Shown here: piece by piece, positions 50,821 through 60,530 of the stretch
How positions within the stretch are numbered: the stretch's first letter is position 1
How the letters are laid out: every line of letters starts with the position of its first letter
Assembly: GCA_026936105.1 (NCBI GenBank)
Contig: JAIXKI010000031.1
Coordinates: forward strand, 1-64,000
Direction of reading: 5' to 3'
DNA length: 64,000 nt
From: Chitinophagales bacterium
GTDB lineage: Bacteria > Bacteroidota > Bacteroidia > Chitinophagales > Chitinophagaceae
Program-made: the position numbers and the translations under genes
Notes under the pieces: model-generated
Seen by the model: only the letters and a program-made list of their open reading frames with translations
Database searches by the model: none
What the model was told of the DNA's origin: nothing

Positions 50821-51920
50821 TATTTAATGATTACTGATTTTATCTCTTCACCTACGGGGTGATTGGTTTTGAAAGTATAGCCCAGTAAATGAGCCATGGT
50901 TTGTGCAAATTGTTTCTGATAAAGCTGCCCGCTTTGTTTCATCTCACCTGTTGCTTTTATTCCCGGACCCATCACAGCAAACCAGATTTCATGAGCACCC
51001 GGAATATCGCTGCCGTGATCGGTCCATTGTTTTTTATTTATATCTCCTCTTCCATGATCCACGGTAAAGAACAGCGCAGTCTTATTCCTGTATTGCGGTG
51101 TGCTTTGAATGTAATTCCAGATATTTTTGATCCATTCATCCACCTGTCTTGCAGCATCGAGATAAGAACGGTACTTTCCGGAATGCGCCCATTCATCGGT
51201 TTCGCCGTAACTGATAAAAAGTATACGTGGTTTATTTTTCTTCAGGTATTCCATGGCAGCATAATGAGTGAATACATCCAGGCATTCATCATTCAGCCAG
51301 GGCCTGTATCCGTCAATGCGCATGGCATTGATCAGTTTTTCATTTGCCGTCGGGTGTTTTCCGCCAATGGTGTCAAATGCAGAATAGACAGGGAAACCGC
51401 TGCGCTGCTCATTTAAAATCCGGTCAAAAGCATCCCACGCACCGAAAGCTGCTATTTTTCCTTTGAACTCCGGCTTCCTGTTCAGAAATTCAAGCAGGTT
51501 CTCATTGGGATTGGGTTTATAATTATTGCTGTTGACGGCAGTATCTGGATACCCTGTAAAAATTTCGCTGTAGCCGGGATAAGAAAACCAGTAAGGATTG
51601 GCATTGTCAACATAGTTGCCATAGGTCCTGTTTCCATAGATCTGTCCGTTTGCTTCAATCGTTGTCCAAAAGAAAGGCATCAGTTTTTTTCTTCTCCCGT
51701 TCACATCATCACTCCAGTAATTCTTATAGATGTAACTGCTGTCACCTTCATTGAAGTTTTTATCATTCGCCATAGCGGTATCCATTCCTTTAAAAACCTC
51801 CTGCCATCGGTAACCGTCGGTGGTGATGATAACCAGGTTTTCAATTTTATTCTGTGCCAGGATATCATTTTGAACCAGTACGATACAAAAGAAAATAAAA
51901 ATGCAAGAGAACTTTTTCAT
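50820..51920 (-). CDS. Exported alkaline-phosphatase-superfamily hydrolase
   Basis: The 366-residue protein has a signal peptide and the fold of nucleotide pyrophosphatase/sulfatase-type enzymes. It has NLVIITTDGYRWQEVF with the first metal Asp, SYGETDEWAHSG (Asp and His), and FFTVDHGRGD with Asp-His. A Thr or Ser nucleophile is expected near PGYSEIFTG. It might release phosphate or sulfate esters, or act on phosphorylated glycans; substrate unknown. Its location inside a fucosidase locus suggests processing of a decorated glycan. Its stop overlaps the next start by one base. Confidence 0.8.
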   Translation of the reverse strand: MKKFSCIFIFFCIVLVQNDILAQNKIENLVIITTDGYRWQEVFKGMDTAMANDKNFNEGDSSYIYKNYWSDDVNGRRKKLMPFFWTTIEANGQIYGNRTYGNYVDNANPYWFSYPGYSEIFTGYPDTAVNSNNYKPNPNENLLEFLNRKPEFKGKIAAFGAWDAFDRILNEQRSGFPVYSAFDTIGGKHPTANEKLINAMRIDGYRPWLNDECLDVFTHYAAMEYLKKNKPRILFISYGETDEWAHSGKYRSYLDAARQVDEWIKNIWNYIQSTPQYRNKTALFFTVDHGRGDINKKQWTDHGSDIPGAHEIWFAVMGPGIKATGEMKQSGQLYQKQFAQTMAHLLGYTFKTNHPVGEEIKSVIIK

Positions 51921-51959
51921 GTATTATTAATTCATTAGAAAATTCAGATCACAACCCGG

Positions 51960-52667
51960 TTACAGTTTACGGATTTTAATATTCCTGAACCAGATCTCAC
52001 TTCCATGATCCTGCAGGCAGATATGCCCGGTCTTTGCCATGCCATATTCGGGTGTGTCTTTCCATTTTCCTCCGGCTTTTCTTTTAAACCAGTCATCCGT
52101 CCACGCTTCAAACTCCAGGACCTTCACTCCGTTCAGCCAGTGTTCCCGGTGAGCGCCATTGACCACGATCTTAGTGACATTGTATTCTCCCACAGGTTTC
52201 GCCGGCCTCGATGTGGTTGTGTACATCGCATAATCTGCCGCAGTGTTTTGCCAGGCTTCCAGTTTTTCGGGAAAACCGGTATCATCTATCAACTGGTATT
52301 CCGGTCCGCTCAGGTAAGAAGCATCATAATCTTCACTGACGTGATAGAGAATGCCGCTGTTGCCTTCGGGAGAAATTTTCCATTCAATGGATAATTCGAA
52401 ATTGGCATATTGCCCCATGGTAATGATGTCAGCACGTTTATCACTTTTATCAGTTGTACTTCCTTTGCAATAAAGATTTCCATCCTTAACAGACCAGGAA
52501 TCTGCCGGTTTGTTTTGATACATGCGCCATCCGTTCAGGGTCTTTCCGTCAAACAACAGTTTCCATCCGGCTTTTTTTTCTGCCTTTGTCAATGTATTAT
52601 CTTTTTGCTGTGCAAATACGGATGCAGTTAAAAAAAGTATTGCAATAGTAAAAACAGTTATGTTCAT
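51960..52667 (-). CDS. DUF1080 protein (3-keto-glycoside hydrolase/lyase family)
   Basis: The 235-residue exported protein has a signal peptide (ends VFAQ) and one concanavalin-like DUF1080 domain: GWKLLFDGKTLNGWRMYQNK, FELSIEWKISPEGNSGILYHV, GPEYQLIDD, HICLQDHGSEIWFRNIKI. Bacteroidota DUF1080 enzymes have been shown to cleave 3-keto-glycosides made by partner oxidoreductases. Here a Tat-type Gfo/Idh/MocA oxidoreductase gene lies 41 bp upstream on the same strand, matching that pairing. Confidence 0.9.
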   Translation of the reverse strand: MNITVFTIAILFLTASVFAQQKDNTLTKAEKKAGWKLLFDGKTLNGWRMYQNKPADSWSVKDGNLYCKGSTTDKSDKRADIITMGQYANFELSIEWKISPEGNSGILYHVSEDYDASYLSGPEYQLIDDTGFPEKLEAWQNTAADYAMYTTTSRPAKPVGEYNVTKIVVNGAHREHWLNGVKVLEFEAWTDDWFKRKAGGKWKDTPEYGMAKTGHICLQDHGSEIWFRNIKIRKL

Positions 52668-52708
52668 ATTTAAGAATTTAGATTTACTGAGAGTATTGTT
52701 TCAGTTTT

Positions 52709-54079
52709 TTATACCAGTTTTAAATTCACCGGATCCCACTTAACCGGTTTCTCATTGAAGTAACTGTCGTTGCAAAGCAATGCCGGCGCAGCGGCACGGT
52801 AACCAAACAAAGCATCTTCGGTAGCATTTCTTTTTTCACGAATGGCGGAAAAGAAATTATAGAAGTGATCAAAGTGGGCGCCTTTGTATCCGTCTTCTGC
52901 TTTGAAAACAGTGGCATCAGGCTCTATCATTGTCTTTCTCTCATACCTGCCGCTGTTTTCTTTTTTCAGTTTTGTTGCCAGCAAAGGATCATCGGCGGGA
53001 GCATAGGCTTTGTTGTGAAATAAAGTGACTTTATCCCACTCCACGTTCATGCTTCCCTCACTTCCCACCAGCCGCAGGTAAGTGTTATCGCCGGTGCCGT
53101 CCACAAAATTCACACGCAATGACAGGTTGAACGGCGGGTGTTCAGGTGTTTCGGGATAATCAAACATTCCCATTAAAATATCAGGCACTTCCCTTCCATC
53201 TTTCCAGTAACGCAATCCGCCCATTGCCATAATTTTCTGCGGCCCTTTGGAATTGGTGATAAAATGAAGGCTGGAGAATAAATGAACAAACAGATCGCCG
53301 GAAACCCCTGTGCCGTAATCACGATAGCAACGCCAGCGGAAAAAACGTTTGGCATCAAAAGGGCGGTCGGGATATTTATTCAGAAACATTTTCCAGTCAA
53401 CCGTCTTATCCGATGCATCGGCGGGAATGGGATATTGCCAGGCGCCTTCAGGAGAATTTCGTGCCCAGAATCCTTCAGCATAATTCAGTTCCCCGATAGC
53501 GCCTGCTGCCAGCAATTGTTTTGCTTTCTCATTTCCCAATGAACTCATGCCCTGGCTGCCCACCTGGAACACCACTTTATTCCTGTTTTGCGCTGCCACC
53601 ACATCTGCACCTTCCGTAATGTCATGCACCATCGGCTTCTCGCAATACACGGATTTTTTATTGTTCATTGCTTCCACAGAAATATCCTTATGCCAATGAT
53701 CGGGCGTGCCGACGATCACCGCATCAATATCTTTCCGCTGCAATAGTTCCCTGTAATCCCTTGTAGTGAAAATATCATTTCCATAATTCTTCCTCGCTTC
53801 TGCAATGCGCCCGTCATACAGGTCGCAGGCGGCAACAAGTTTTACACCCGGCACTGTGATCGCTGTATTGGCATCCGCAGTTCCCATTCCTCCTGCGCCT
53901 ATCAGCCCGATCTGAATGTTATCATTGGGGCTGTAATATTTTTTCAATCGTAAAAGCTGCTTCTCTGTTCCGGTTTGGTTTGCAGCAGCAGCTTTAAGAA
54001 TTCCGGGTGCCAATGCAGCGCCGGCAATACCTGCAGAGATCTTTTTCAGAAATTTTTTCCGTGAAGAATAATCAGTCAT
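52709..54079 (-). CDS. Gfo/Idh/MocA oxidoreductase with Tat-like signal
   Basis: The 456-residue protein has a Tat-like leader (SRKKFLKK, then a hydrophobic stretch to LKAAAAN); the second residue of the twin pair is Lys instead of Arg. The Rossmann loop IGLIGAGGMGTADANTA and the family signature YCEKPMVHDITEGADVV follow. Similar periplasmic enzymes oxidise sugars at C3 with tightly bound NAD(P). With the DUF1080 enzyme it may form an oxidative glycoside-cleaving pair. Its substrate is not known. Confidence 0.9.
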   Translation of the reverse strand: MTDYSSRKKFLKKISAGIAGAALAPGILKAAAANQTGTEKQLLRLKKYYSPNDNIQIGLIGAGGMGTADANTAITVPGVKLVAACDLYDGRIAEARKNYGNDIFTTRDYRELLQRKDIDAVIVGTPDHWHKDISVEAMNNKKSVYCEKPMVHDITEGADVVAAQNRNKVVFQVGSQGMSSLGNEKAKQLLAAGAIGELNYAEGFWARNSPEGAWQYPIPADASDKTVDWKMFLNKYPDRPFDAKRFFRWRCYRDYGTGVSGDLFVHLFSSLHFITNSKGPQKIMAMGGLRYWKDGREVPDILMGMFDYPETPEHPPFNLSLRVNFVDGTGDNTYLRLVGSEGSMNVEWDKVTLFHNKAYAPADDPLLATKLKKENSGRYERKTMIEPDATVFKAEDGYKGAHFDHFYNFFSAIREKRNATEDALFGYRAAAPALLCNDSYFNEKPVKWDPVNLKLV

Positions 54080-54112
54080 TGGCAGTGATTTAGATTTTAT
54101 AAATAAAACTTT

Positions 54113-56395
54113 TTATTTCTCTTTAGCCGGCTTGAAGACAATGATATCTCCTTTTGACATATCAACAGAGGCAATTCCATTTTCAAATCTTATCTTTTTA
54201 CCTTTCAATCCTTTTACCTTCCGGTTCACGAAAGGTAATTTAATTAATAATTTTCCACCGGCTTCACTTTGGATCACTATTTCTTTCACTTTCCCTTTTT
54301 CCTTTTTTGCCGATACCAGGAAAGCTCCTTCTGTTCTGAAGGTTTTAAAAGAAACATCCTGCCAGCTGTCCGGAATGGCAGGAAAAACCTCAATGAATCC
54401 TCTGTCACTTTGTATCAGCATTTCCTGTATTCCTCTTGCAAAAGCAAAATTCCCTTCGAGGGTGAACGGGCGATAGGTAAAAGATGAATATTGTCCGCCT
54501 TTCTGATCGCCATTCAGGTGGAAACTGTTGATGGAACAAAAATTGGTGGCAAAATGCCGGAGCATCTCAGCAGCTTTATTTCCTTCTTTTGCCTGTGCAT
54601 AAACACATCCCATCCAGCTGAAGGAATAACCAACCCAGTTGCGTGTCCCCTTATCCTCGATCCGCTGAATAGACTTACGGATGATCTCTTTGTCTTTTTG
54701 ATCATCGCCATTTAAAATTCTCAGAGGAAAGATCGCCATATAGGGAGACAGGTGGCGGTGTGATTCATCAAGGTTCTGGCCCGGTGCAACCGTCAGGCCG
54801 GTTTCGTTAACGTCAAGGTCCGGATATTTTTGCTCTTCGGAAAAGATATTTTCTGAAACGGGATCGTGATTTTCTTTCAGTATCTCGCAGTATTTCCGGT
54901 AAAAATATTTTATCAGGGAAAGATCATAATTAGTAATGCCGGTGAACCATGCTTTGATGCTGTTGTCATGATATTCGGGAGAAGAACTTAACGGCAATTC
55001 ATATTTCCCTGTCTTTGCATCGGTGATTTTTACTTCCGAAAAATATCTTTCTGCTTCTTTAAAATAAGGAACGCATTTTTCCTTCAGGAAATTTTTGTCC
55101 ATGGAATATTTCCACTGCCAGTAAAAATTCTGAGACAGCCATGCCACCGTTGTCGGGCTCATGGAATACTGGATCCATCCGCCCATCGGCTTGCCACTGA
55201 TGGTTGTGACTCCCGGCACATTCAATCCCTTCGTCCCGAAATATTGCTGTGTCCATTTTTTGTTTTCCTCTTTTATATTCCACAACCAGTTGGTAAATCC
55301 TGATGTCAGGTCCAGGTGATTGGAAATATAACCCGGCCAGTAGCTGAGTTCCGTATTCAGATCGTGATGAAAATCCCCTTTCCAGGGCGGAAGCTTTCCG
55401 TTATCTGCTGTCCACACTGCCTGCAAAGAGATGGGCGGAGTGTTGTTTCGTGCCACACAGCCGAACTTATACATGTCCAGATAATATTGTCTTTGCAAAA
55501 CAGGATCAGGCAATGATACGGAAGAGCGGCTCCAGAAATCTTTCCACCATAAAATATGTGCCGACAATGTGGTGTCAGCAGGTTTGTTCTTTACATTATT
55601 TTTATTAGCATAATTTTTTATTATTTGCCAGACACCCCTGATGTCATTACCAAACCGTTGCCACTGCACCGTAACCGTATAATACATTCCATTGTAACAG
55701 GGCTGGTCATATTTCAGGAAATTTTTTTCTTTTATGATCTTCCCGGGTGAATAACCCAACCGTTCAAGCTCCTGTCCTTCCACCGAGTTTCCTTCCATTC
55801 CTTCTGTTCCGGAATTATAGGCAGGAGGGATAAGCTCCACCTTCAGATCGTCTTTCAGATCTTTGAAAATAAAAATCCCGTTATCCGATCCTGCGCATAC
55901 ATAAGTTTCCAGTTGCACACCGCTGTCCCACTGAATGGTGCTGACCGCTTTTTCAATATCCAGCCTGTTCAAAACAACTTTTCCGAAAGAACTCATATCG
56001 AACTCCAGCGCCGCTCCGGGTATTTTGGTTGGTGCCGGATATTTTTCATAAGGCTCATCTCCTATTCTCTGAACAGAATCATATTGATTTGATCTCACTT
56101 TCTCCTCCACCCATTTAAACTTCAATTGATCTATTTCGGGCATCGGGCGGTCATCCCAAAGATCAACGCGGTCCAATGACATGCGGAGTTTGTTATCTTT
56201 CTGCCAGATCAGGGCCCCGATCATACCATTACCTAATGGAATCGCTTCATCCCACCGTTTTGCAAGTGAATCAAATTGCAGGTTGTATCGTGATAAATCC
56301 TGGGCAAAAAGAGATAACGGAAGTACCAGGAAACACAGATGCAGGAAAACAACTCTCAATGACCCATGAAATGATTTTTCCTTACCTGCCATCAC
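54113..56395 (-). CDS. GH95-like glycoside hydrolase
   Basis: The 760-residue exported protein has a signal peptide ending SLFAQ and the GH95 layout. An N-terminal beta-sandwich begins DEAIPLGNGMIGALIWQKDN. The (alpha/alpha)6 barrel has PWKGDFHHDLNTELSYWPGY and GGWIQYSMSPTTVAWLSQNF, and DESHRHLSPYMAIFP. GH95 includes alpha-1,2-L-fucosidases and alpha-L-galactosidases; an alpha-1,2-fucosidase role fits the neighbouring GH29 and GH35 enzymes. Divergence from the best-known GH95 proteins leaves the substrate open. Confidence 0.78.
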   Translation of the reverse strand: MMAGKEKSFHGSLRVVFLHLCFLVLPLSLFAQDLSRYNLQFDSLAKRWDEAIPLGNGMIGALIWQKDNKLRMSLDRVDLWDDRPMPEIDQLKFKWVEEKVRSNQYDSVQRIGDEPYEKYPAPTKIPGAALEFDMSSFGKVVLNRLDIEKAVSTIQWDSGVQLETYVCAGSDNGIFIFKDLKDDLKVELIPPAYNSGTEGMEGNSVEGQELERLGYSPGKIIKEKNFLKYDQPCYNGMYYTVTVQWQRFGNDIRGVWQIIKNYANKNNVKNKPADTTLSAHILWWKDFWSRSSVSLPDPVLQRQYYLDMYKFGCVARNNTPPISLQAVWTADNGKLPPWKGDFHHDLNTELSYWPGYISNHLDLTSGFTNWLWNIKEENKKWTQQYFGTKGLNVPGVTTISGKPMGGWIQYSMSPTTVAWLSQNFYWQWKYSMDKNFLKEKCVPYFKEAERYFSEVKITDAKTGKYELPLSSSPEYHDNSIKAWFTGITNYDLSLIKYFYRKYCEILKENHDPVSENIFSEEQKYPDLDVNETGLTVAPGQNLDESHRHLSPYMAIFPLRILNGDDQKDKEIIRKSIQRIEDKGTRNWVGYSFSWMGCVYAQAKEGNKAAEMLRHFATNFCSINSFHLNGDQKGGQYSSFTYRPFTLEGNFAFARGIQEMLIQSDRGFIEVFPAIPDSWQDVSFKTFRTEGAFLVSAKKEKGKVKEIVIQSEAGGKLLIKLPFVNRKVKGLKGKKIRFENGIASVDMSKGDIIVFKPAKEK

Positions 56396-56404
56396 ATGAA
56401 TATT

Positions 56405-58534
56405 TCAATTAAATAAAACGGATCCGGGTATTTCCTGTTTCTTTCCTCCATCCTGCTGCATCTTCACTGACAGGCTGTTTCCTCCGCCGCTGTCAAAATA
56501 AGCAACCCGTATCTTATGAAATCCTTTTTTCAAAGCCACTCTCCCGCTTTTTTCCTGGGTGCCGTGCTCGCCTCCGTTATTGACCACTTCTGTATCATCA
56601 ATGTACAATACACTGCCGTCATCGGAACTGGTGTAGAAAGTGTATGCAGCGTCTTTTGAGATCTTGATATACCCTTCAAAAAGAAAAGCGAATTTGTCAT
56701 CCCTTTCCTTCTTATCGAGTGAAATACTTTTTGCTACACCCGAGGTTTTTGCAATTCCGTTTACCGATCCGATGCTGAAATTATTTTCCGGCTCGAAATA
56801 TTTGTACCTGATACCCGGTTTCAACCCGCTGACCGGAACTGCTTTCATCCATTCATAACGGATCACATTTTCTTCAGCAACTGCACTGGAAATACTTTTG
56901 GCATCGAAAGCCTTTGCTTTCACCATACCGGTTTTATCAAGTGTAAAAGGTTTTGTATAAAGCAGGGAAGCTTCTGAAGGTTCCGATCCGTCAACTGTGT
57001 AACGGATCGTCTCGTTTTCTCCTGCTGAAAAAGAAACCAGGGGTTGCAATCCGTCATGAGGATATTCCACTTTGATCTGTGGTTTTTTTAAGAAGGCACC
57101 GTAATTACCGATCTTCAACACATAAGCATAAGGAGCTTTTATTTTATTCGGATCATAAACGGGCAGATCAATCACAATGTTTTGTCCTTCCTGTTTCCAT
57201 GCCACGTTCTCTTTGGTGGAAAGAAAATTGATCAACGTGCCGGCAGGAAGAGAGATGTCTTTTAATACCAGCTTCCTGTCCGACGGGTATTTCGGAAAAA
57301 TGGCATAGAGAGAATTGGTTGTGGGATTGTATGTATAAAAAACTTCTTTCACGGCATAGCCGGGATCCGGATCAATAGTCAGCTTCAGCATGAAATCAAC
57401 ATCTTTTGAATTGTAATCCCTTCTGCCTTCACTCCATTGTGATGGAGTTTTCCATCTTACGGTGTTATATATCGCTTCTCCGTTGATCTTCATCCATTCT
57501 CCGATCTGCAATAAACGTTCTTCCATAATGGGAGGGATCTTGCCATGACTGTCCGGGCCGATATCCAATAAAAAATTCCCACCACGGCTTACTTTATCAA
57601 TAAGATGAAGTACCAGTGATTGGGTGGAACTGTAATCCCATGAATCTTCTGCACGGTTATAGGCATAACTATACCCCATGCCCCTGCTTTCTTCCCAGTA
57701 ATGATCTTCAAAATCCACGTTTGGCTGGTACTCCGGTGTGAAAACAGCGCCATGGTGAAAACGGATGCCGCTGCCCCAACGATCATAAGTCACCACTCGG
57801 TCCTTCACCGGGCTGTCATTATAAAGCCAGGCCAGAAACTCAGTGCTTTTCCATGCAGTATCACTTAAATCCCAGTCTCCATCTGTCCAGAATACATCCG
57901 GCTTATAATTATTAATAAGATCTTTCATCTGGGGCCACATGTGTTCCGATATATATTTATTTTTATCCGTTTTCCAAAGCGGGTTGAACCATTCATACAA
58001 TGAAAAATACATTCCCGGGTGAACAGAAGTTTTCCGCACTGCTTTGAACAGGTCCCCTAACAAATCCCTTTTCGGGCCCACATCCACAGAATTCCACGGA
58101 AATCCCCAATCACGGTTTGCTTCTTTACTGGGCCAGAGACAGTAACCGTCATGATGCTTGGAGGTAAGCACAATATATTTTGCGCCTGATTCTTCAAAGA
58201 TCTTTGCCCACTCATTGGGGTCAAACAATTCTGCTTTGAAATCTTTGGCAAGATCATAATAGGTTCTGTTGCCAAATCTTTCCTTTTGATACCTGATCCT
58301 TGCCGAGTCGCCGTTCTCCAAACCATTCTGATACCATTCGGAATAATTACCAACTGTGCAATAAGCCGGAACAGAATACATGCCCCAGTGAATAAATATC
58401 CCAAACTTGCCGTCGCGGAACCATTGTGGCACCGGCCTGGCATCCAGCGATTCCCATGAAGGCTGATAGTTCTGGGCATAAGAGGATAAAGTGAAACAAA
58501 TGCTCACAATAAAAATGATCTTTTTCATTTGCAT
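56405..58534 (-). CDS. Alpha-L-fucosidase (GH29), copy 2, with CHB_HEX_C and PA14 domains
   Basis: The 709-residue protein has a signal peptide ending SSYAQ and a GH29 barrel (GIFIHWGMYSVPAYC, LTSKHHDGYCLWPSKEA, nucleophile Asp in VFWTDGDWD). A beta-sandwich, a chitobiase-type segment (TIRYTVDGSEPSE) and a C-terminal PA14 domain (GYIKISKDAAYTFYTSSDDG, FHKIRVAYFD) follow. PA14 usually binds carbohydrate. The GH29 part resembles subfamily A, with broader substrate range than copy 1. The gene lies between GH35 and GH95, 9 bp before the latter, and the two GH29 enzymes are not close copies. Confidence 0.92.
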   Translation of the reverse strand: MQMKKIIFIVSICFTLSSYAQNYQPSWESLDARPVPQWFRDGKFGIFIHWGMYSVPAYCTVGNYSEWYQNGLENGDSARIRYQKERFGNRTYYDLAKDFKAELFDPNEWAKIFEESGAKYIVLTSKHHDGYCLWPSKEANRDWGFPWNSVDVGPKRDLLGDLFKAVRKTSVHPGMYFSLYEWFNPLWKTDKNKYISEHMWPQMKDLINNYKPDVFWTDGDWDLSDTAWKSTEFLAWLYNDSPVKDRVVTYDRWGSGIRFHHGAVFTPEYQPNVDFEDHYWEESRGMGYSYAYNRAEDSWDYSSTQSLVLHLIDKVSRGGNFLLDIGPDSHGKIPPIMEERLLQIGEWMKINGEAIYNTVRWKTPSQWSEGRRDYNSKDVDFMLKLTIDPDPGYAVKEVFYTYNPTTNSLYAIFPKYPSDRKLVLKDISLPAGTLINFLSTKENVAWKQEGQNIVIDLPVYDPNKIKAPYAYVLKIGNYGAFLKKPQIKVEYPHDGLQPLVSFSAGENETIRYTVDGSEPSEASLLYTKPFTLDKTGMVKAKAFDAKSISSAVAEENVIRYEWMKAVPVSGLKPGIRYKYFEPENNFSIGSVNGIAKTSGVAKSISLDKKERDDKFAFLFEGYIKISKDAAYTFYTSSDDGSVLYIDDTEVVNNGGEHGTQEKSGRVALKKGFHKIRVAYFDSGGGNSLSVKMQQDGGKKQEIPGSVLFN

Positions 58535-58635
58535 AATTTTTTCTTTTCAATAGCCACAAATAATTCGTCTGAAATATCCAGGTCTGTTCCGCACAAACTT
58601 TTCTTTTATGATCTATTCCATGATCCTTAAACTAT

Positions 58636-60435
58636 TTATTCCAATGATGAAACACCGCTAACGGTTGTTGCATCCTTTTGAAACAGATCAAAGACCACGA
58701 TCTCATTTTTTCCTTTCTTCAGCCAGGATGCCGGGCAATACAAATGGAACTGGGGTCCTATGTTCCAATACCTTCCGAGATTATGTCCGTTCACCCACAC
58801 CACTCCTTTTGAAAAATTGCTCATGTCAAAATAGGTGTCGCCTGTTGCGGTCAACTTAAATGCTGATCTGAAAAAAGTGCCATGTTCATTCCCGTCATTA
58901 CCGGTAGGTTTTAAAGACTGAATAAAATTCTCCGTCATGGGTAATGGATATATCTCCCAGTTCATCAGTGTCATTCCGTTCAATGTTACCCGTTCTGTTA
59001 TTCCTTTTCTGTCTATCATGTATTGGGCAAAATTGATGCGTCCCATTCCTTCCATTAAAATATCAAGCTGAGGATCCTTTACATCGGTTTTAGGGAGTGA
59101 TACTGTCCACTTGCCGCCATCCCTGAAAATGGTGTCAATGAATTTACCATTCAGGAAAACGAGTGCATAATCATGAGGCTCGGTAATCGTTAGTTTTCCG
59201 CTTTTATGCCCGATCAATCTGGTGCGATATAAAACAAAGCCCTGCTTCTGGCCCCAAGACTCCATTGGTTTTGGTTGCGGGGAATGTATTGGTTTGGGCA
59301 ACTGCGACCAAAAAGTAGTAAAAGGTTCCAATCGAAAAGAAGGGATCAGCATTGTTGGTGCCAAATGCGGAATGTCGGGTATTTTGTAGTCCACATATTT
59401 TGAGATCAGGTTTCTCAGCATGAAATATTTAGGTGTGGGCTGCCCCTGTTCATTGATCGGTGCATCGTAGTCATAGCTGGTGATATCAGGCTGATAGCTT
59501 ACCGGTGAGGAAGCATTGGCGCCGGCCATAAAGCCGAAATTCGTTCCGCCATGTATCACATAAAAGTTGAAAGACTTTTTATGCTGTAATAAATATTCCA
59601 CTTCTTTTTTTAATTCATTCGTATCAGGCCTTGCCCATTTTTCACCCCAGTGTGTGAGCCAGCCGGGGTAGGTTTCGCTACTGAACGAAGGCACATTGGG
59701 ATTTTTCTTTTTTGCCTGATCAAAATCCGCATCACTGCCTCCGCTGTCCAGCCCTATTGCAGCGCCTGCAATACTTCCTGCATCCAGCATGTACTGTGTG
59801 GGGCCATCGGCAGTATAAAACGGAACATTGATGCCATTCCTGATCCAGATCTTTCTCAATGTTTCCAGATATTCCTTGTCATTGCCATAACTGCCATATT
59901 CATTTTCTATCTGCACCATCAGTATCGGACCACCGTTGGTGCAGAGCAATGGCCTTACCTCTTTTGCCAGCCGGTTAAAATATTTTGTAACAGCATTCAT
60001 ATAGCGGCTGTCCATGCAGCGCACTTTGATATCAGGGATCTTTAAGAGATAAGAAGGCAATCCGCCAAAATCCCATTCTGCACATACGTAAGGTCCGGGC
60101 CGGAGCAACACCCACATTCCTTCCTGCTGACAGATACGGATGAATTCGGCAATATTGTGATTTCCGTTTTTAAAATCAAAAATCCCTTCTTCAGGTTCCT
60201 GGTAATTCCAGAAAATATAAACTGCAATCGTATTACATCCCATCGCTTTTGCCATCTGAATACGATGGCGCCAATATTCCGCCGGGATACGTGCCGGATG
60301 CATTTCACCACTGATGATCTGAAATGGTTTCTTATCTAATAAAAATTCGGAGTGACTTAAAGTAAATTGATGTTTTTGTTGTGCGTTTGAAAAAATGAAA
60401 AGCAAAACAAATACTGCAAGCAAAATTTTTTTCAT
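58636..60435 (-). CDS. Beta-galactosidase (GH35)
   Basis: The 599-residue exported enzyme starts with a signal peptide ending FSNAQ. It has the GH35 region SGEMHPARIPAEYWRHRIQM and VYIFWNYQEPEEG, the acid/base Glu in VQIENEYGSYG, the nucleophile Glu in SFSSETYPGWLTHWGE, and C-terminal jelly-roll domains. The ATG at 60435 gives the signal peptide; the frame runs 29 codons upstream. It is the first gene of the minus-strand glycan locus, divergent from fumC. It would remove beta-galactose exposed after defucosylation. Confidence 0.93.
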   Translation of the reverse strand: MKKILLAVFVLLFIFSNAQQKHQFTLSHSEFLLDKKPFQIISGEMHPARIPAEYWRHRIQMAKAMGCNTIAVYIFWNYQEPEEGIFDFKNGNHNIAEFIRICQQEGMWVLLRPGPYVCAEWDFGGLPSYLLKIPDIKVRCMDSRYMNAVTKYFNRLAKEVRPLLCTNGGPILMVQIENEYGSYGNDKEYLETLRKIWIRNGINVPFYTADGPTQYMLDAGSIAGAAIGLDSGGSDADFDQAKKKNPNVPSFSSETYPGWLTHWGEKWARPDTNELKKEVEYLLQHKKSFNFYVIHGGTNFGFMAGANASSPVSYQPDITSYDYDAPINEQGQPTPKYFMLRNLISKYVDYKIPDIPHLAPTMLIPSFRLEPFTTFWSQLPKPIHSPQPKPMESWGQKQGFVLYRTRLIGHKSGKLTITEPHDYALVFLNGKFIDTIFRDGGKWTVSLPKTDVKDPQLDILMEGMGRINFAQYMIDRKGITERVTLNGMTLMNWEIYPLPMTENFIQSLKPTGNDGNEHGTFFRSAFKLTATGDTYFDMSNFSKGVVWVNGHNLGRYWNIGPQFHLYCPASWLKKGKNEIVVFDLFQKDATTVSGVSSLE

Positions 60436-60506
60436 ATAAAGCATTATTGCCGAAATTAAGTAAAATAAGCGCTCATCTTTTACGCAAACGATTCTCTTTT
60501 TGACCG

Positions 60507-60514
60507 TACCTTTG
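60507..60514 (+). promoter_or_regulatory. fumC promoter -7 box
   Basis: TACCTTTG matches TAnnTTTG exactly, 16 bp before the fumC ATG, predicting a leader of about 13 nt. No convincing -33 element was found at the preferred distance. Confidence 0.5.
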
Positions 60515-60530
60515 TGCCGCAAATTTTTTT

